Source of the DNA: VRUE01 sp033856195
GTDB lineage: Bacteria; Actinomycetota; Thermoleophilia; Solirubrobacterales; 70-9
Reading direction: 5' to 3'
Assembly (NCBI GenBank): GCA_033856195.1
Contig: JAWVFL010000030.1
Span: forward strand, 13,044 to 77,043
Length of the DNA stretch: 64,000 nucleotides
Shown here: positions 8,743-17,323 of the stretch, in pieces
Layout of the letters: each line of letters starts with the position of its first letter
How positions within the stretch are numbered: the stretch's first letter is position 1
Position numbers and translations under genes: made by a program
The notes under the pieces: generated by a model
The model's input: the letters and a program-made list of their open reading frames with translations, nothing else
What the model was told of the DNA's origin: nothing
The model's database searches: none

Positions 8743-10115
8743 CCGTGAGCCGGTCCATGCGCTCGCCCGCTCGCCCGGAGAACCAGCTGCCTGCTCGTAC
8801 GCCGTCCGCCCGAGAGCGAGACGCTCACTCGCGCGGACAGCTGCCCTTCACGCTTGAGCAGCGTGGCCGCCGGCCGCGAGAGCTGAACTCGGAAGCTGCG
8901 GCTCGAGTACACGTGGAATTCAAGCCCGCGAGAGCCGAGCAGGGCCGTGCTGCCGTTGCCGCCAAGCCGGCCGCGGATCCGCACCTGACCACGGCAGAAC
9001 TGACCCGCGGCTCCCCCCTGGCAGGCGATTCCGAGCTTGACGTACCGTCCGGCGAGGCGCCCTGTGCGCCGGTTGACCGTCGCCATGATGCGAGGCGGCA
9101 GAAACCTGCCGATCGTTCCCGGGGCAAGAAGGGCGCCGGCTTGCTCCGTTCCAGTGGCGTACCAGAGGCCCCCTTCCGGGCCGGCCGCGAGCGCCGTCAC
9201 GGGTAGGTCACAGCCCGCCGCGAGGCAGGCCGGCTCGGACCCCAGCTTGTCCGGAGATATCGAGCCGATGTGGTTGCCGGTCGTGAACCAGAAGTCCCCG
9301 CTGGGACCGAAGGCGAGCCACCGCGTCCCCTGTCTGATCTGCAGCTCCAGCCGTTCGTAATCGGCCTTGGTGAGCGCAGCGGAAGTGATCCGGCCGAGCC
9401 AGGGCCCGTTTTCCTCCGTGAACCAGACATTGCCTTCGGGGCCCGGGACGATGGCGTTGAGCCCGGGGCTGTCGAAAGGGATTCGAAACGTGCTGATCCC
9501 CGCCGCCGTCACTATGGCGAGCCCGTCCACGCCGGGCTCCGCGATCCAAATCGTCCCGTCGGCCCGGGCGGCGATGCCGGTAGGCCGCGCCCCCGGCGTC
9601 AGCTGCCTCTCCCGGAGGAAGCTTGTGACGGGACTGAGTCGCCCGACTCGGTCGCCGCCTTCCTCGGTGAACCAGAGGCCGCCGTCGGGAGCGGCGACGA
9701 TCGTGCGCGGCCTGCTTCCCGGGTTCGGCAGGTCCAGCTCGGAGATCTCCCCGGCGGTGCTGACGCGGCCAATCCGGTTGGCGTTCGGCTCGGTGAAGTA
9801 GAGGTTGCCGTCGGCCCCGGCGGTGATCGACGAGATTCCCAGTTCGGCCTCGCCGCACGCTGGCAGGGCGAATTCGGCGATCTGACCGTCCGCTGTCGAC
9901 CAACCGACGACGTCGACTGACTGCCCGGGGCTGTATCTCGTTCCGGCGAACCAGATGTTCCTGTCCGGCCCGACGGCCAGGGCAGATGCGTGCATCCCCT
10001 GGCCCAGGGAGTATTCGGGTCCCCGCCCGGCTGCAGCCGGAGCCGCTGCCGCATCGGCCAGGCAAACGATCGCGACGAGTCCGGCGAGCGCCGCCGCGGG
10101 GCGGGCGCCGATCAC
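8739..10115 (-). CDS. Secreted beta-propeller protein, virginiamycin B lyase-like
   Basis: A 458-residue protein with an N-terminal signal peptide (hydrophobic AALAGLVAIVCLADAAAA) and repeated blades of the form GxxGNxWFTE...NRIGR, as in Vgb/streptogramin lyase-like propellers. In this family most members are not proven lyases, and the catalytic residues cannot be judged here, so only the fold and export are claimed. The C-terminal third (after about residue 340) lacks blade repeats and is Arg/Gly/Ser-rich. The start is GTG overlapping the ribF stop (GTGA). Its place inside the ribF-rpsO interval is odd for a secreted protein. Confidence 0.8.
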   Translation of the reverse strand: MIGARPAAALAGLVAIVCLADAAAAPAAAGRGPEYSLGQGMHASALAVGPDRNIWFAGTRYSPGQSVDVVGWSTADGQIAEFALPACGEAELGISSITAGADGNLYFTEPNANRIGRVSTAGEISELDLPNPGSRPRTIVAAPDGGLWFTEEGGDRVGRLSPVTSFLRERQLTPGARPTGIAARADGTIWIAEPGVDGLAIVTAAGISTFRIPFDSPGLNAIVPGPEGNVWFTEENGPWLGRITSAALTKADYERLELQIRQGTRWLAFGPSGDFWFTTGNHIGSISPDKLGSEPACLAAGCDLPVTALAAGPEGGLWYATGTEQAGALLAPGTIGRFLPPRIMATVNRRTGRLAGRYVKLGIACQGGAAGQFCRGQVRIRGRLGGNGSTALLGSRGLEFHVYSSRSFRVQLSRPAATLLKREGQLSARVSVSLSGGRRTSRQLVLRASGRAHGPAHG

Positions 10116-11011
10116 GGCCCCCCCCCCGCGCCGGTGAAGCCGGCACAGACGCTCTTCGCGTCCTCGACGTCGATCTTCATCTGGACGATCAGCTCCTCGA
10201 CCCCGGCAAAGCGCTTCTCGCCGCGCAGGCGCTCGACGAAAGCGACCCGCAGCTCGGTGCCGTAGAGGTCACCCTCGTAGTCGATCAGGTAGGTCTCGAT
10301 CAGCACCCCGCGGCCGCTCTCGAAGGTCGGCCGCACGCCGACGTTGACGGCGGCCGGGACGCCGTTGGCGAAGGCGGCGTAGACGCCGTGACCGGGGATC
10401 GCGAGGCGATCGTCGGGAACGAGGTTGGCAGTCGGAAAGCCGAGCTCGCGACCGCGTTGGTCCCCGCTGACCACTTCGCCCTCGACCATGAAGGGAGCGC
10501 CAAGGCAGTGCCGGGCGCCCTCCATGTCGCCGGCGGCGACGAGGGCGCGGATCCGGGTCGAGGAGACGGTCTCGCCGTCGACCTCGACCAAGGGCACGAC
10601 GCGCGTCTCGAACTCATCCCGCTCCGCAAGCATCGCCGGATCGCCTTTGGCCTTGGCGCCAAAGCGGAAGTTCTCGCCGACCGAGACCTGCTCGGCGCCG
10701 AGCTTGGCGATCAGCACGTCCTCGATGAATTCCTCGGCGCTGCGCTGGGCAAACTCGCGATCGAAGGGGATCACGACGAGCTCCCGCACGCCCAGGCCCT
10801 CGATCACGTCCCGCTTGACCCCGAACGGCATGATCAGCTTCGGCAGTGCAGCCGGATGCAGGATCTCGAGCGGATGCGGGTCGAAAGTGAGAACGGTGTC
10901 CGCGCCCTTGATCACGGCCTGGTGCCCGCGATGGACGCCGTCGAAGGTGCCGATCGCGACGTGGCGCGGACGCGGCTCGGCGTCGGGCAGCGAAGTGACC
11001 TGGATGCTCAC
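10112..11011 (-). CDS. ribF: Bifunctional riboflavin kinase/FAD synthetase
   Basis: Converts riboflavin to FMN and then FAD. The N-terminal adenylyltransferase motif GTFDGVHRGH is at residues 21-30, and the C-terminal flavokinase motif GFPTANL follows the RGREL segment. Length 299 is near normal. The last codons run through a 10-nt C tract on the plus strand (10118-10127), encoding the final glycines, so the exact C-terminus is sensitive to indel error. It follows truB by 58 bp, as in the classic truB-ribF pair. Confidence 0.95.
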   Translation of the reverse strand: MSIQVTSLPDAEPRPRHVAIGTFDGVHRGHQAVIKGADTVLTFDPHPLEILHPAALPKLIMPFGVKRDVIEGLGVRELVVIPFDREFAQRSAEEFIEDVLIAKLGAEQVSVGENFRFGAKAKGDPAMLAERDEFETRVVPLVEVDGETVSSTRIRALVAAGDMEGARHCLGAPFMVEGEVVSGDQRGRELGFPTANLVPDDRLAIPGHGVYAAFANGVPAAVNVGVRPTFESGRGVLIETYLIDYEGDLYGTELRVAFVERLRGEKRFAGVEELIVQMKIDVEDAKSVCAGFTGAGGGP

Positions 11012-11069
11012 TGCAAGCCCTTCCGGTGCGCCTTATCCACGCATAGGGAGGAAAAAGCCCATCGGAAGC

Positions 11070-11720
11070 TCATCGCAGGGCCTCCGCCGTGGCTGGGACG
11101 AGCTCCGCGACCTGGCTCAGGCTCAGCTCCTGGCTGGCGTCTTCGAGCTTGAACGGGCCGATCGCAGTGCGGCGCAGCTCCGCGCAGTAGGCATCGTCCA
11201 AGCTCTCGATCAGGGTGCGGATGTAGGTGCCTGCTGCGCATTCGATCTCGTACTCGGCGCCCTCGGCGTCGCTGCCGAGCAGCTCGGCCCGGTAGACCTC
11301 GACCTCGCGCTCGGGCGTTTCGACGACTTCGCCCCGGTGGGCCTTGCGGTAGAGCCGCTCGCCTCCAACCCGCACCGCCGAGGTCATCGGCACGCGCTGG
11401 CGCACGGTCCCGGTTGGAAGCTCGAGTGAGCCCGGCACCTGACCCGTCTCCGTCAACTTGCCGTCGGGATCGCCGGTGCTGGAGCGCCAGCCGAGCTTTG
11501 CCTTTGCCACGTAGGTCTTCGGCAAGCTGGTTAGAAAGCGCTGCAGCCGGGTCGCGCGACCGATCAGGACCAGCAGCAGGCCGGTGGCGAAGGGATCGAG
11601 CGTGCCGGCGTGGCCGACTTTGCCGCTGCGCTCGCGCCGAACCGCCAGCACCACGTCATGCGAGGTCTTGCCGGCCGGCTTGTCGCAGAGCAGCACCGAG
11701 CCTTCGCTGTCCGCGGCCAT
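11070..11720 (-). CDS. truB: tRNA pseudouridine(55) synthase, compact form
   Basis: Makes pseudouridine 55 in the T loop of tRNAs. The catalytic Asp42 sits in HAGTLDPFATGLL, preceded by the KPAGKTSHDVV motif. At 216 residues it is short compared with the usual about 290-310 and lacks most of the C-terminal PUA-type region, which aids tRNA binding in longer enzymes. The catalytic core is complete. It starts 2 bp after the nrnA stop, within the translation operon. Confidence 0.94.
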   Translation of the reverse strand: MAADSEGSVLLCDKPAGKTSHDVVLAVRRERSGKVGHAGTLDPFATGLLLVLIGRATRLQRFLTSLPKTYVAKAKLGWRSSTGDPDGKLTETGQVPGSLELPTGTVRQRVPMTSAVRVGGERLYRKAHRGEVVETPEREVEVYRAELLGSDAEGAEYEIECAAGTYIRTLIESLDDAYCAELRRTAIGPFKLEDASQELSLSQVAELVPATAEALR

Positions 11721-11722
11721 GC

Positions 11723-12727
11723 TCAGGGACCGAGCTGTGTCTTGACTTCGCCGCAGAGAAAGGTGACGAGATCGTCGAGCTCGAGGTCGGTGGAGAAGCC
11801 CGCGGCGCGTTTATGGCCCCCTCCCCCGTGCACGCGGGCCATTGCCGAAACGTCGATCTCGCCACCGCTGGAGCGCAGGCTGACCTTGCGGGCGGCGCGG
11901 CCACGATCGCCCCGGTCACGGACCAAGGCCGCCACCTTGGCGCCCTCGATCGAGCGCAGGTGATCGATGATCCCCTCGGTCATCTCCTCGCCACCGCCGC
12001 TCGCCTCGTAGTCGGCGGTGGTTATGTAGGAGACCACCAGCCGCTCGCCGCAGAAGCGCTGGATGCCGTCGAGGGCGCGCGAGAGCAGCCGCAGCTTCTC
12101 GATCGGCACGTGCTCGTAGAGACGGCGGTAGGTGTCGTCGACGGCGACGCCGGCGTCGATCAGCTCGGCGGCTATGCGGTGCGTATGGGCATTGGTGTTC
12201 TCGTACATGAACTTGCCCGTGTCGGTGATCAGGCCGACGTAGAGCGCCGATGCGATCTCTGGCGTGATCTCGGCACCGAGAGCCATCGCCAGCTCGTAGA
12301 CGATCTCGGCGGTCGAGGAGGCTGCGGTTTCGACCAGGTTGACGTCGCCGAAGCGGGTGTTGTCGTGGTGGTGATCGATGTTGATGCGGAAGTTGTCGCC
12401 CTCGCTGAGGAACTCGACCGGCATGCGGTCGATGTTGCCGCAGTCGAGAAAGACCACGGTGCGGTCGGACATGTCCGCGGGTGGCTCGTGGAAGACCTCC
12501 TCCAGCGGCAGGAAGCGGTACTCGATCGGCAGCGGAAACTCCTTCGCTGCCATGAACATCACCGAGTCCTTGCCGAGCTGGCCGAGCAGGTGGTGCATGC
12601 CGAGCAGCGAGCCCAGCGCGTCTCCGTCCGGCCCCTCGTGGGCGGTGAGCAGGAAACGCTCGCGGGCACGCAGCTCTTCGACCACCTGCTCGATCCCCGC
12701 CGTTGCCACCCCGGCGCCGTCGCTCAC
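11723..12727 (-). CDS. nrnA: DHH/DHHA1 nanoRNase and pAp phosphatase (NrnA-like)
   Basis: A 334-residue DHH-family phosphoesterase that in relatives degrades 2-5 nt RNA and dephosphorylates pAp. Motifs are HEGPDGDALGS (residues 30-40), FLDCGN, the DHH motif NIDHHHDN, and the DHHA1 motif GGGHKRAAGF near the C-terminus. The GTG start overlaps the rbfA stop (GTGA). The rbfA-nrnA-truB order is conserved in many Gram-positive genomes. Confidence 0.93.
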   Translation of the reverse strand: MSDGAGVATAGIEQVVEELRARERFLLTAHEGPDGDALGSLLGMHHLLGQLGKDSVMFMAAKEFPLPIEYRFLPLEEVFHEPPADMSDRTVVFLDCGNIDRMPVEFLSEGDNFRINIDHHHDNTRFGDVNLVETAASSTAEIVYELAMALGAEITPEIASALYVGLITDTGKFMYENTNAHTHRIAAELIDAGVAVDDTYRRLYEHVPIEKLRLLSRALDGIQRFCGERLVVSYITTADYEASGGGEEMTEGIIDHLRSIEGAKVAALVRDRGDRGRAARKVSLRSSGGEIDVSAMARVHGGGGHKRAAGFSTDLELDDLVTFLCGEVKTQLGP

Positions 12728-13062
12728 GGCTCTTCCCCCTCGAGCAGTTCGGTGATGCGCATGCCCTGCTCGACGGTCTCGTCGTAGCGAAAGCTCAGCG
12801 TCGGGGTGCGCTTCATCCGGGTCTCGGCGGCGATCTTCGCCTGCAGGACGCCGTGTGAGGAGGCGAGGCCGGCCATCGTCGCCTCTCTCTCTTCCTCGCT
12901 ACCGAGGACGCTGACGTGCACCTTGGCGGCGCGCAGGTCTGGGCTGGTCTCCACAGAGGTCACGGTCACGAAGCCGATACGCGGGTCACTCAGCTCGGCG
13001 ATGGCAGCGCCAATCACCTCGCGAAGCACCTCGTTGATGCGGCGCATGCGAGGAGCGGCCAT
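12724..13062 (-). CDS. rbfA: Ribosome-binding factor A
   Basis: Late 30S maturation factor, KH-like fold, 112 residues from the chosen ATG (13060-13062). Conserved features are the N-terminal RINEVLREVIGAAI helix and DPRIGFVTVTSV, then the C-terminal PTLSFRYDET. A longer frame opens at 13152, but the extra 30 residues do not resemble RbfA and length fits the short form. No clear ribosome binding site is seen, so the first codon is somewhat uncertain. The 166 nt between here and infB hold no gene that I can recognise. Confidence 0.92.
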   Translation of the reverse strand: MAAPRMRRINEVLREVIGAAIAELSDPRIGFVTVTSVETSPDLRAAKVHVSVLGSEEEREATMAGLASSHGVLQAKIAAETRMKRTPTLSFRYDETVEQGMRITELLEGEEP

Positions 13063-13228
13063 CTTAGTGGCTGCGCGCGGGTCCGCGCGTGCCGCTGGCG
13101 AGTGCCGGACCGAGCGGAGGCAGGACGCAGGGAGGCCGAATGGCAGCGCCATTTGGCCGACCGAGGACGCCGCTCCGCGAAGTGTGTCCGGCGCCGCCAG
13201 GGGTGCGTGGGGGCCTGCGCGCAGCCAC

Positions 13229-15487
13229 TCACTCCAGCGTCTGCTCGACCTGCTTTGTCTCGTAGAACTCGAGCATGTCCCCCTCCTTGACGTCAGCGTA
13301 GCCGTCGAGGACGATGCCGCACTCCTGCCCCTCCTCCACTTCCTGCACGTTGTCTTTGAAGCGGCGCAGGGAGCCGAGTTTGCCGTCCCAGATCACCGTG
13401 CCCTCGCGGACCAGGCGAACGCTGGCCGTGCGGGTGACCTTGCCCTCGTTGACGATGCAGCCGGCGATTCGGCCGACCTTGGAGGCCTTGAAGGTCTGCT
13501 TGATCTCGGCCTCGCCGAGCGTCTCCTCGACCTCGACCGCCTCCAGGAGACCCTCCATCGCGTTGCGCAGGTCTTCGGTGATTTTGTAGATCACGGAGTA
13601 GGTGCGCACGTCGACTCCCTCGCGCTCCGCGGCGCGCCGGGCGTCGGCCAGCGGCCGCACGTTGAAGCCGATGATGATCGCCTCCGAGGCCGCCGCCAGC
13701 ATCACGTCGGACTCGTTGATGCCGCCGGTTTGCGAGTGGATGATGTTGATCCCGACCTGCTCCTGCGGCACCTTGGCGATCTCGTCCTGGAGCGCCTCCA
13801 GCGAGCCGGCGACATCGGCCTTGAGCACGATGTTGAGCTCCTTGATGTCGCCCTCCTGCACGCGCGAGAAGACCTCCTCGAGGCTGACCTTGCGGGCCTG
13901 GCGGCGGGCGAGCTGCTCGGTCTTGAGCCGGTTGGCTCGCTCTTGGGCCTCCTGGCGGGCACGCCGGTCGTTCTCGACCGCGTGCACGAACTCGCCGGCG
14001 TCGGCGACGCCGTCGAAGCCGAGAACCTCGACCGGCATCCCCGGCCCGGCGCTCTGCACTCGCTTCCCGGTGAAGTCGTGCATCGCCCGCACGCGGCCCC
14101 ATTGCGGTCCGGCGACGAGCGAGTCGCCTACCTCGAGGGTGCCGCGCTGGACCAGGATCGTGACCACGGGGCCACGGCCGGGATCGAGCTGGGACTCGAC
14201 CACGGTTCCGGAAGCGGGCGCATCGGGGTTGGCGCCCAGTTCCTCGAGCTCGGTGACGAGCAGGATCATCTCGAGCAGTTTGTCGAGCCCCTCGCGAGTC
14301 TTGGCGGAAACGTCGACGTAGACGGTCTCTCCGCCCCAGTCCTCGGGAGTGAGGCCATCGGCGGCAAGCTCGTTGCGGACGCGGTCGGGCTGGGCACCCT
14401 CCTTGTCGATCTTGTTGACCGCGATCAGAATCGGCACGTCGGCAGCGCGGGCGTGGTCAATCGCCTCTTTGGTCTGCGGCATGACGCCGTCATCGGCAGC
14501 AACTACGACCACGGCAATGTCGGTGACCTTGGCGCCGCGGGCCCGCATGGCGGTGAAGGCGGCGTGGCCCGGAGTATCGAGGAAAGTGATCGTCTTCTCC
14601 TCGTGATGGACCTGGTAGGCGCCGATGTGCTGGGTGATGCCACCGGCCTCCCCCGCGGCCACCTCGGTCTCGCGGATTGCGTCGAGCAGCGAGGTCTTGC
14701 CGTGGTCGACGTGACCCATGATCGTGACCACCGGCGGCCGGTCGGCGAGCTCCTCCTCAGAGTCCTCGAACTCGGGCGCCTCGGGCTCCTCGTCGGCGGC
14801 GCTGACGATGTCGATCTTGCGGTCGTACTCGTCGGCGATCGCCGCGATCGACTCGTCGGTGAGGGTCTGCGTGAGGGTGGCCATCTCCCCCATCGTCATC
14901 AGCTTCTTGATCACCTCGGCGCTGCCAAGGCCGAGCAGCTCGGCGACCTCGCGGACCGTGGCCCCCGCCGGCACCTTGGTCGCCTCGGGCTCCGCCGCCT
15001 CGACTTTGGGCGGCGGCTCCTCCAGCAGCGGCCGGCGACGCCGTCCCCCGCGCCTGCGCGGTGGGCGCTGTGGCGGCGGGCCGCCCATCTGATCCCTGCG
15101 CGCGGCCTGAGAATCGATCACGACCCGGCGCTTCTTCCCGCTGGCAGCGGCTTCCGCGCCCCCGGCTGAGGACTTGCCGGCTGGGCGAACCGGGCCTTTG
15201 GAAGCACCGGAGGGCTTCGCAGCCGGATTGGCGGCGGGTTTCGCCGCGGGCGCGGGCTTCGCGCCCGCCTCGGCGGGCGCCTCGGGTGATGCGGCGGGCT
15301 TGGCCTCCGTAGCAGTGGCGGCTCCGCCATTGCCCTTGGCAGCCTGGATCGCCTTCAAGGCATCGGCCTCCTCGACGCTGGAAGCCGCGGCTTTCGCATC
15401 GATGCCCGCGCTTTTAAGCGCGGCAAGAACCTCTTTGCTCTCAAGCCCCTGCGCTTTCGCGATCTCGTGAACCCGTTTTTTCGCCAC
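13229..15487 (-). CDS. infB: Translation initiation factor IF-2
   Basis: A 752-residue GTPase that brings initiator tRNA to the ribosome. It has an N-terminal IF2N motif (residues 1-50), an Ala/Pro/Lys-rich linker (about 55-165), a second IF2N segment (about 175-225), then the G domain with GHVDHGKT (258-265), DTPGH (304-308) and NKID (near 356), and the C-terminal barrel domains. The GTG start shares one base with the nusA stop (TAGTG). Confidence 0.97.
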   Translation of the reverse strand: MAKKRVHEIAKAQGLESKEVLAALKSAGIDAKAAASSVEEADALKAIQAAKGNGGAATATEAKPAASPEAPAEAGAKPAPAAKPAANPAAKPSGASKGPVRPAGKSSAGGAEAAASGKKRRVVIDSQAARRDQMGGPPPQRPPRRRGGRRRRPLLEEPPPKVEAAEPEATKVPAGATVREVAELLGLGSAEVIKKLMTMGEMATLTQTLTDESIAAIADEYDRKIDIVSAADEEPEAPEFEDSEEELADRPPVVTIMGHVDHGKTSLLDAIRETEVAAGEAGGITQHIGAYQVHHEEKTITFLDTPGHAAFTAMRARGAKVTDIAVVVVAADDGVMPQTKEAIDHARAADVPILIAVNKIDKEGAQPDRVRNELAADGLTPEDWGGETVYVDVSAKTREGLDKLLEMILLVTELEELGANPDAPASGTVVESQLDPGRGPVVTILVQRGTLEVGDSLVAGPQWGRVRAMHDFTGKRVQSAGPGMPVEVLGFDGVADAGEFVHAVENDRRARQEAQERANRLKTEQLARRQARKVSLEEVFSRVQEGDIKELNIVLKADVAGSLEALQDEIAKVPQEQVGINIIHSQTGGINESDVMLAAASEAIIIGFNVRPLADARRAAEREGVDVRTYSVIYKITEDLRNAMEGLLEAVEVEETLGEAEIKQTFKASKVGRIAGCIVNEGKVTRTASVRLVREGTVIWDGKLGSLRRFKDNVQEVEEGQECGIVLDGYADVKEGDMLEFYETKQVEQTLE

Positions 15488-16992
15488 TACGCTTGCTCTG
15501 CCTCCTCGGCAACTGGCTCAGCCTCAGGTTGCTCTTCGGCGACCTCGGGCTCAGCGCCGTCGCCCTCGGCGGCCGGTTGCTCTTCGGCCTCCTCTGCCGC
15601 TTCGGGCTCCGGAGTCTCCTCGACGAACTCGGATTTGGCCTTGGCGACGATCTCGTCCACCTGCCCCTGATCCGCATCCGGATCGGCCAAGATCTCGACC
15701 TCGGTCTCCGTAACCGCGGTCAGCACGGCGATCTGGTTGGTGTCGAAGCGGCTCAGGGCCTGGTGCTGCGGCAGGCCGCAGTAGGTCGAGCCCTCGATCG
15801 CCGCGTTGGGACAGCGGCGCCCGTTGGAGAGCACCGCCATGCAGCGGCCGTCGAAGGTTTCTTCGCCCTCGTACTCGACGTCCTGGTCCTCCTGGGAGAA
15901 CTCGGTCTCCGACTTGATGTCTACCCGCCAGCCGGTGAGGCGGGCCGCGAGGCGGGCGTTCTGGCCGTCGCGGCCGATCGCCAGCGAGAGCTGGTCGTCG
16001 GGAACGATCACGGTCGCCTGGCGCTCGCCGTCGTCGACGATCACCTCGCGCACGCGTGCCGGCGAGAGCGCCTTGGCGACGAAGCGAGCGGGCTCGTCGT
16101 TGTGAGGAATGATGTCGATCTTCTCACCACGCAGCTCGGAGACGACCATGCGGACCCGCGAGCCGCGCGGGCCGACGCAGGCGCCGACCGGGTCGACGCC
16201 GTCGGCGTGGGAGATCACCGCGATCTTCGAGCGGTAGCCCGGCTCACGGGCGACGCCGACGATCTCGACCAGCTTGTCGGCGATCTCGGGGACCTCCATT
16301 TCGAAGAGCTTCTTGATCAACTCGGAGCTGCGCCGCGAGACGACGATCGCCGGCCCTTTGGTCGAGTCGGAGACGTCGGTGATCACGGCCTTGACCCGCA
16401 TGCCGTGGTCGTAGCGCTCGTTGTAGACCTGCTCGGACTTAGGCAGCAGCGCCTCGACCCGCTCGCGCAGCTGGACCAGCGTGTAGCGCTTGTCGGACTG
16501 CTGGATGATCCCGGTGATCAGCTCGCCGACCCGGTCCTGGTACTCGTCGAACATCATCATCCGTTCGGCCTCGCGGATCCGCTGCAGGATCACCTGCTTG
16601 GCGGTCTGGGCGGCGATGCGGCCGAAGTCTTCGGGGGTGACGTCGCGGGTCTCGATCTGGTCCTCGTAGGGCGCGATCATCTCCGGGTCGAGCTCGGGGT
16701 CCTCGGGCTCGCGCAGCTCGCCCGTCTCCGGGTCGATTTCGCGCTCCTCCTCCTCCTGGGCCTCCGCCGCCTCGGCGAGCAGCTTCTCCTCCAGCTCAGG
16801 CGGCAGGATCAGTTCGAAGACGCGGAAGTCGCCGGTTTCGTGGTCGAGGTCGACGCGGGCGTATTTGGCCGCTCCGGGCGTCTTCTTGTAGGCGGAGAGG
16901 AGCGCATCGGCGAGCGCGTCCATCAGCTTGTCGGCGGAGATCCCCTTCTCCTGCTCCAGCGCCTTGACTGCTTCGACGATCTCCTTGCTCAC
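15487..16992 (-). CDS. nusA: Transcription factor NusA with an added Cys/His motif and acidic tail
   Basis: A 501-residue NusA: N-terminal RNA polymerase-binding domain, S1 domain (about 152-222) and KH domains with VGPRGSRVRMV (about 273-284) and LAIGRDGQNARLAARL (about 337-352). After KH2 comes an unusual segment with Cys384, Cys394, Cys405 and His410 that could bind zinc, then a Glu/Ala-rich acidic tail (about 457-501). The N-terminal domain also has an acidic insertion (about 70-115). The GTG start at 16990-16992 overlaps the rimP stop (GTGA); upstream frame extensions do not resemble NusA. No separate ylxR/rnpM gene lies between nusA and infB. Confidence 0.95.
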   Translation of the reverse strand: MSKEIVEAVKALEQEKGISADKLMDALADALLSAYKKTPGAAKYARVDLDHETGDFRVFELILPPELEEKLLAEAAEAQEEEEREIDPETGELREPEDPELDPEMIAPYEDQIETRDVTPEDFGRIAAQTAKQVILQRIREAERMMMFDEYQDRVGELITGIIQQSDKRYTLVQLRERVEALLPKSEQVYNERYDHGMRVKAVITDVSDSTKGPAIVVSRRSSELIKKLFEMEVPEIADKLVEIVGVAREPGYRSKIAVISHADGVDPVGACVGPRGSRVRMVVSELRGEKIDIIPHNDEPARFVAKALSPARVREVIVDDGERQATVIVPDDQLSLAIGRDGQNARLAARLTGWRVDIKSETEFSQEDQDVEYEGEETFDGRCMAVLSNGRRCPNAAIEGSTYCGLPQHQALSRFDTNQIAVLTAVTETEVEILADPDADQGQVDEIVAKAKSEFVEETPEPEAAEEAEEQPAAEGDGAEPEVAEEQPEAEPVAEEAEQA

Positions 16993-17228
16993 TGGATCTC
17001 CTTGCGGTTGCGGTACTTGGGGCCGGGCGAGGACACCTCCAGCGTGTAGTCGGCCCGCAGGTGGTTGAGATGGTGGGTGACCCGTTCGCAGAGCGCGAGG
17101 TCGACGCCACCGGGGTGGTCGATGAAGAGGCGCAGCGCTTCCTTGCTCGGCTGCTCGAGCGCGACCAGATCGAGCTCTGCGTCGAGCTCGCGAAGCTGCT
17201 GCTGGATGTCTTGCTGGAGGTCTTCCAT
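16989..17228 (-). CDS. rimP: RimP, N-terminal domain only
   Basis: A 79-residue protein matching only the N-terminal domain of the 30S maturation factor RimP: LEQPSKEALRLFIDHPGGV, then the helix with ALCERVTHHLNHL and the domain-ending LEVSSPG. Full RimP is about 150 residues with a C-terminal SH3-like domain; here TGA follows about seven residues after SSPG. The stop overlaps the nusA GTG (GTGA), leaving no room for a lost C-terminal half. Location directly before nusA confirms identity. Confidence 0.85.
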   Translation of the reverse strand: MEDLQQDIQQQLRELDAELDLVALEQPSKEALRLFIDHPGGVDLALCERVTHHLNHLRADYTLEVSSPGPKYRNRKEIQ

Positions 17229-17241
17229 TGGGTTGAGGCGT

Positions 17242-17265
17242 AAAAAAAGTGGGCCAGGCCCACTT
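17242..17265 (-). terminator. Intrinsic terminator/attenuator in the rimP-nusA leader
   Basis: On the minus strand an 8-bp stem (17258-17265 with 17247-17254, loop 17255-17257) is followed by an uninterrupted T run from the stem base to 17242, only 13 nt before the rimP ATG. It lies downstream of a good -10 element (17299-17304), so it sits in the 5' leader of the rimP-nusA-infB mRNA. It could also end read-through from coaBC. NusA control of a terminator in its own operon leader is, to my recollection, reported in Bacillus subtilis. Confidence 0.8.
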
Positions 17266-17298
17266 CGGGTACATCGGGACGAACAAAAGCTTGAGGCG

Positions 17299-17304
17299 AG
17301 TATA
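17299..17304 (-). promoter_or_regulatory. Probable -10 element of the rimP-nusA promoter
   Basis: TATACT on the minus strand. The surrounding 12-mer GCTATACTCGCC is identical to that at the mihF promoter (19857-19862). No convincing -35 hexamer is seen 16-18 nt upstream. The predicted start, near 17292, gives a leader of about 64 nt that contains the attenuator hairpin. Confidence 0.5.
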
Positions 17305-17323
17305 GCTCGCGTGATCGTTCTGG

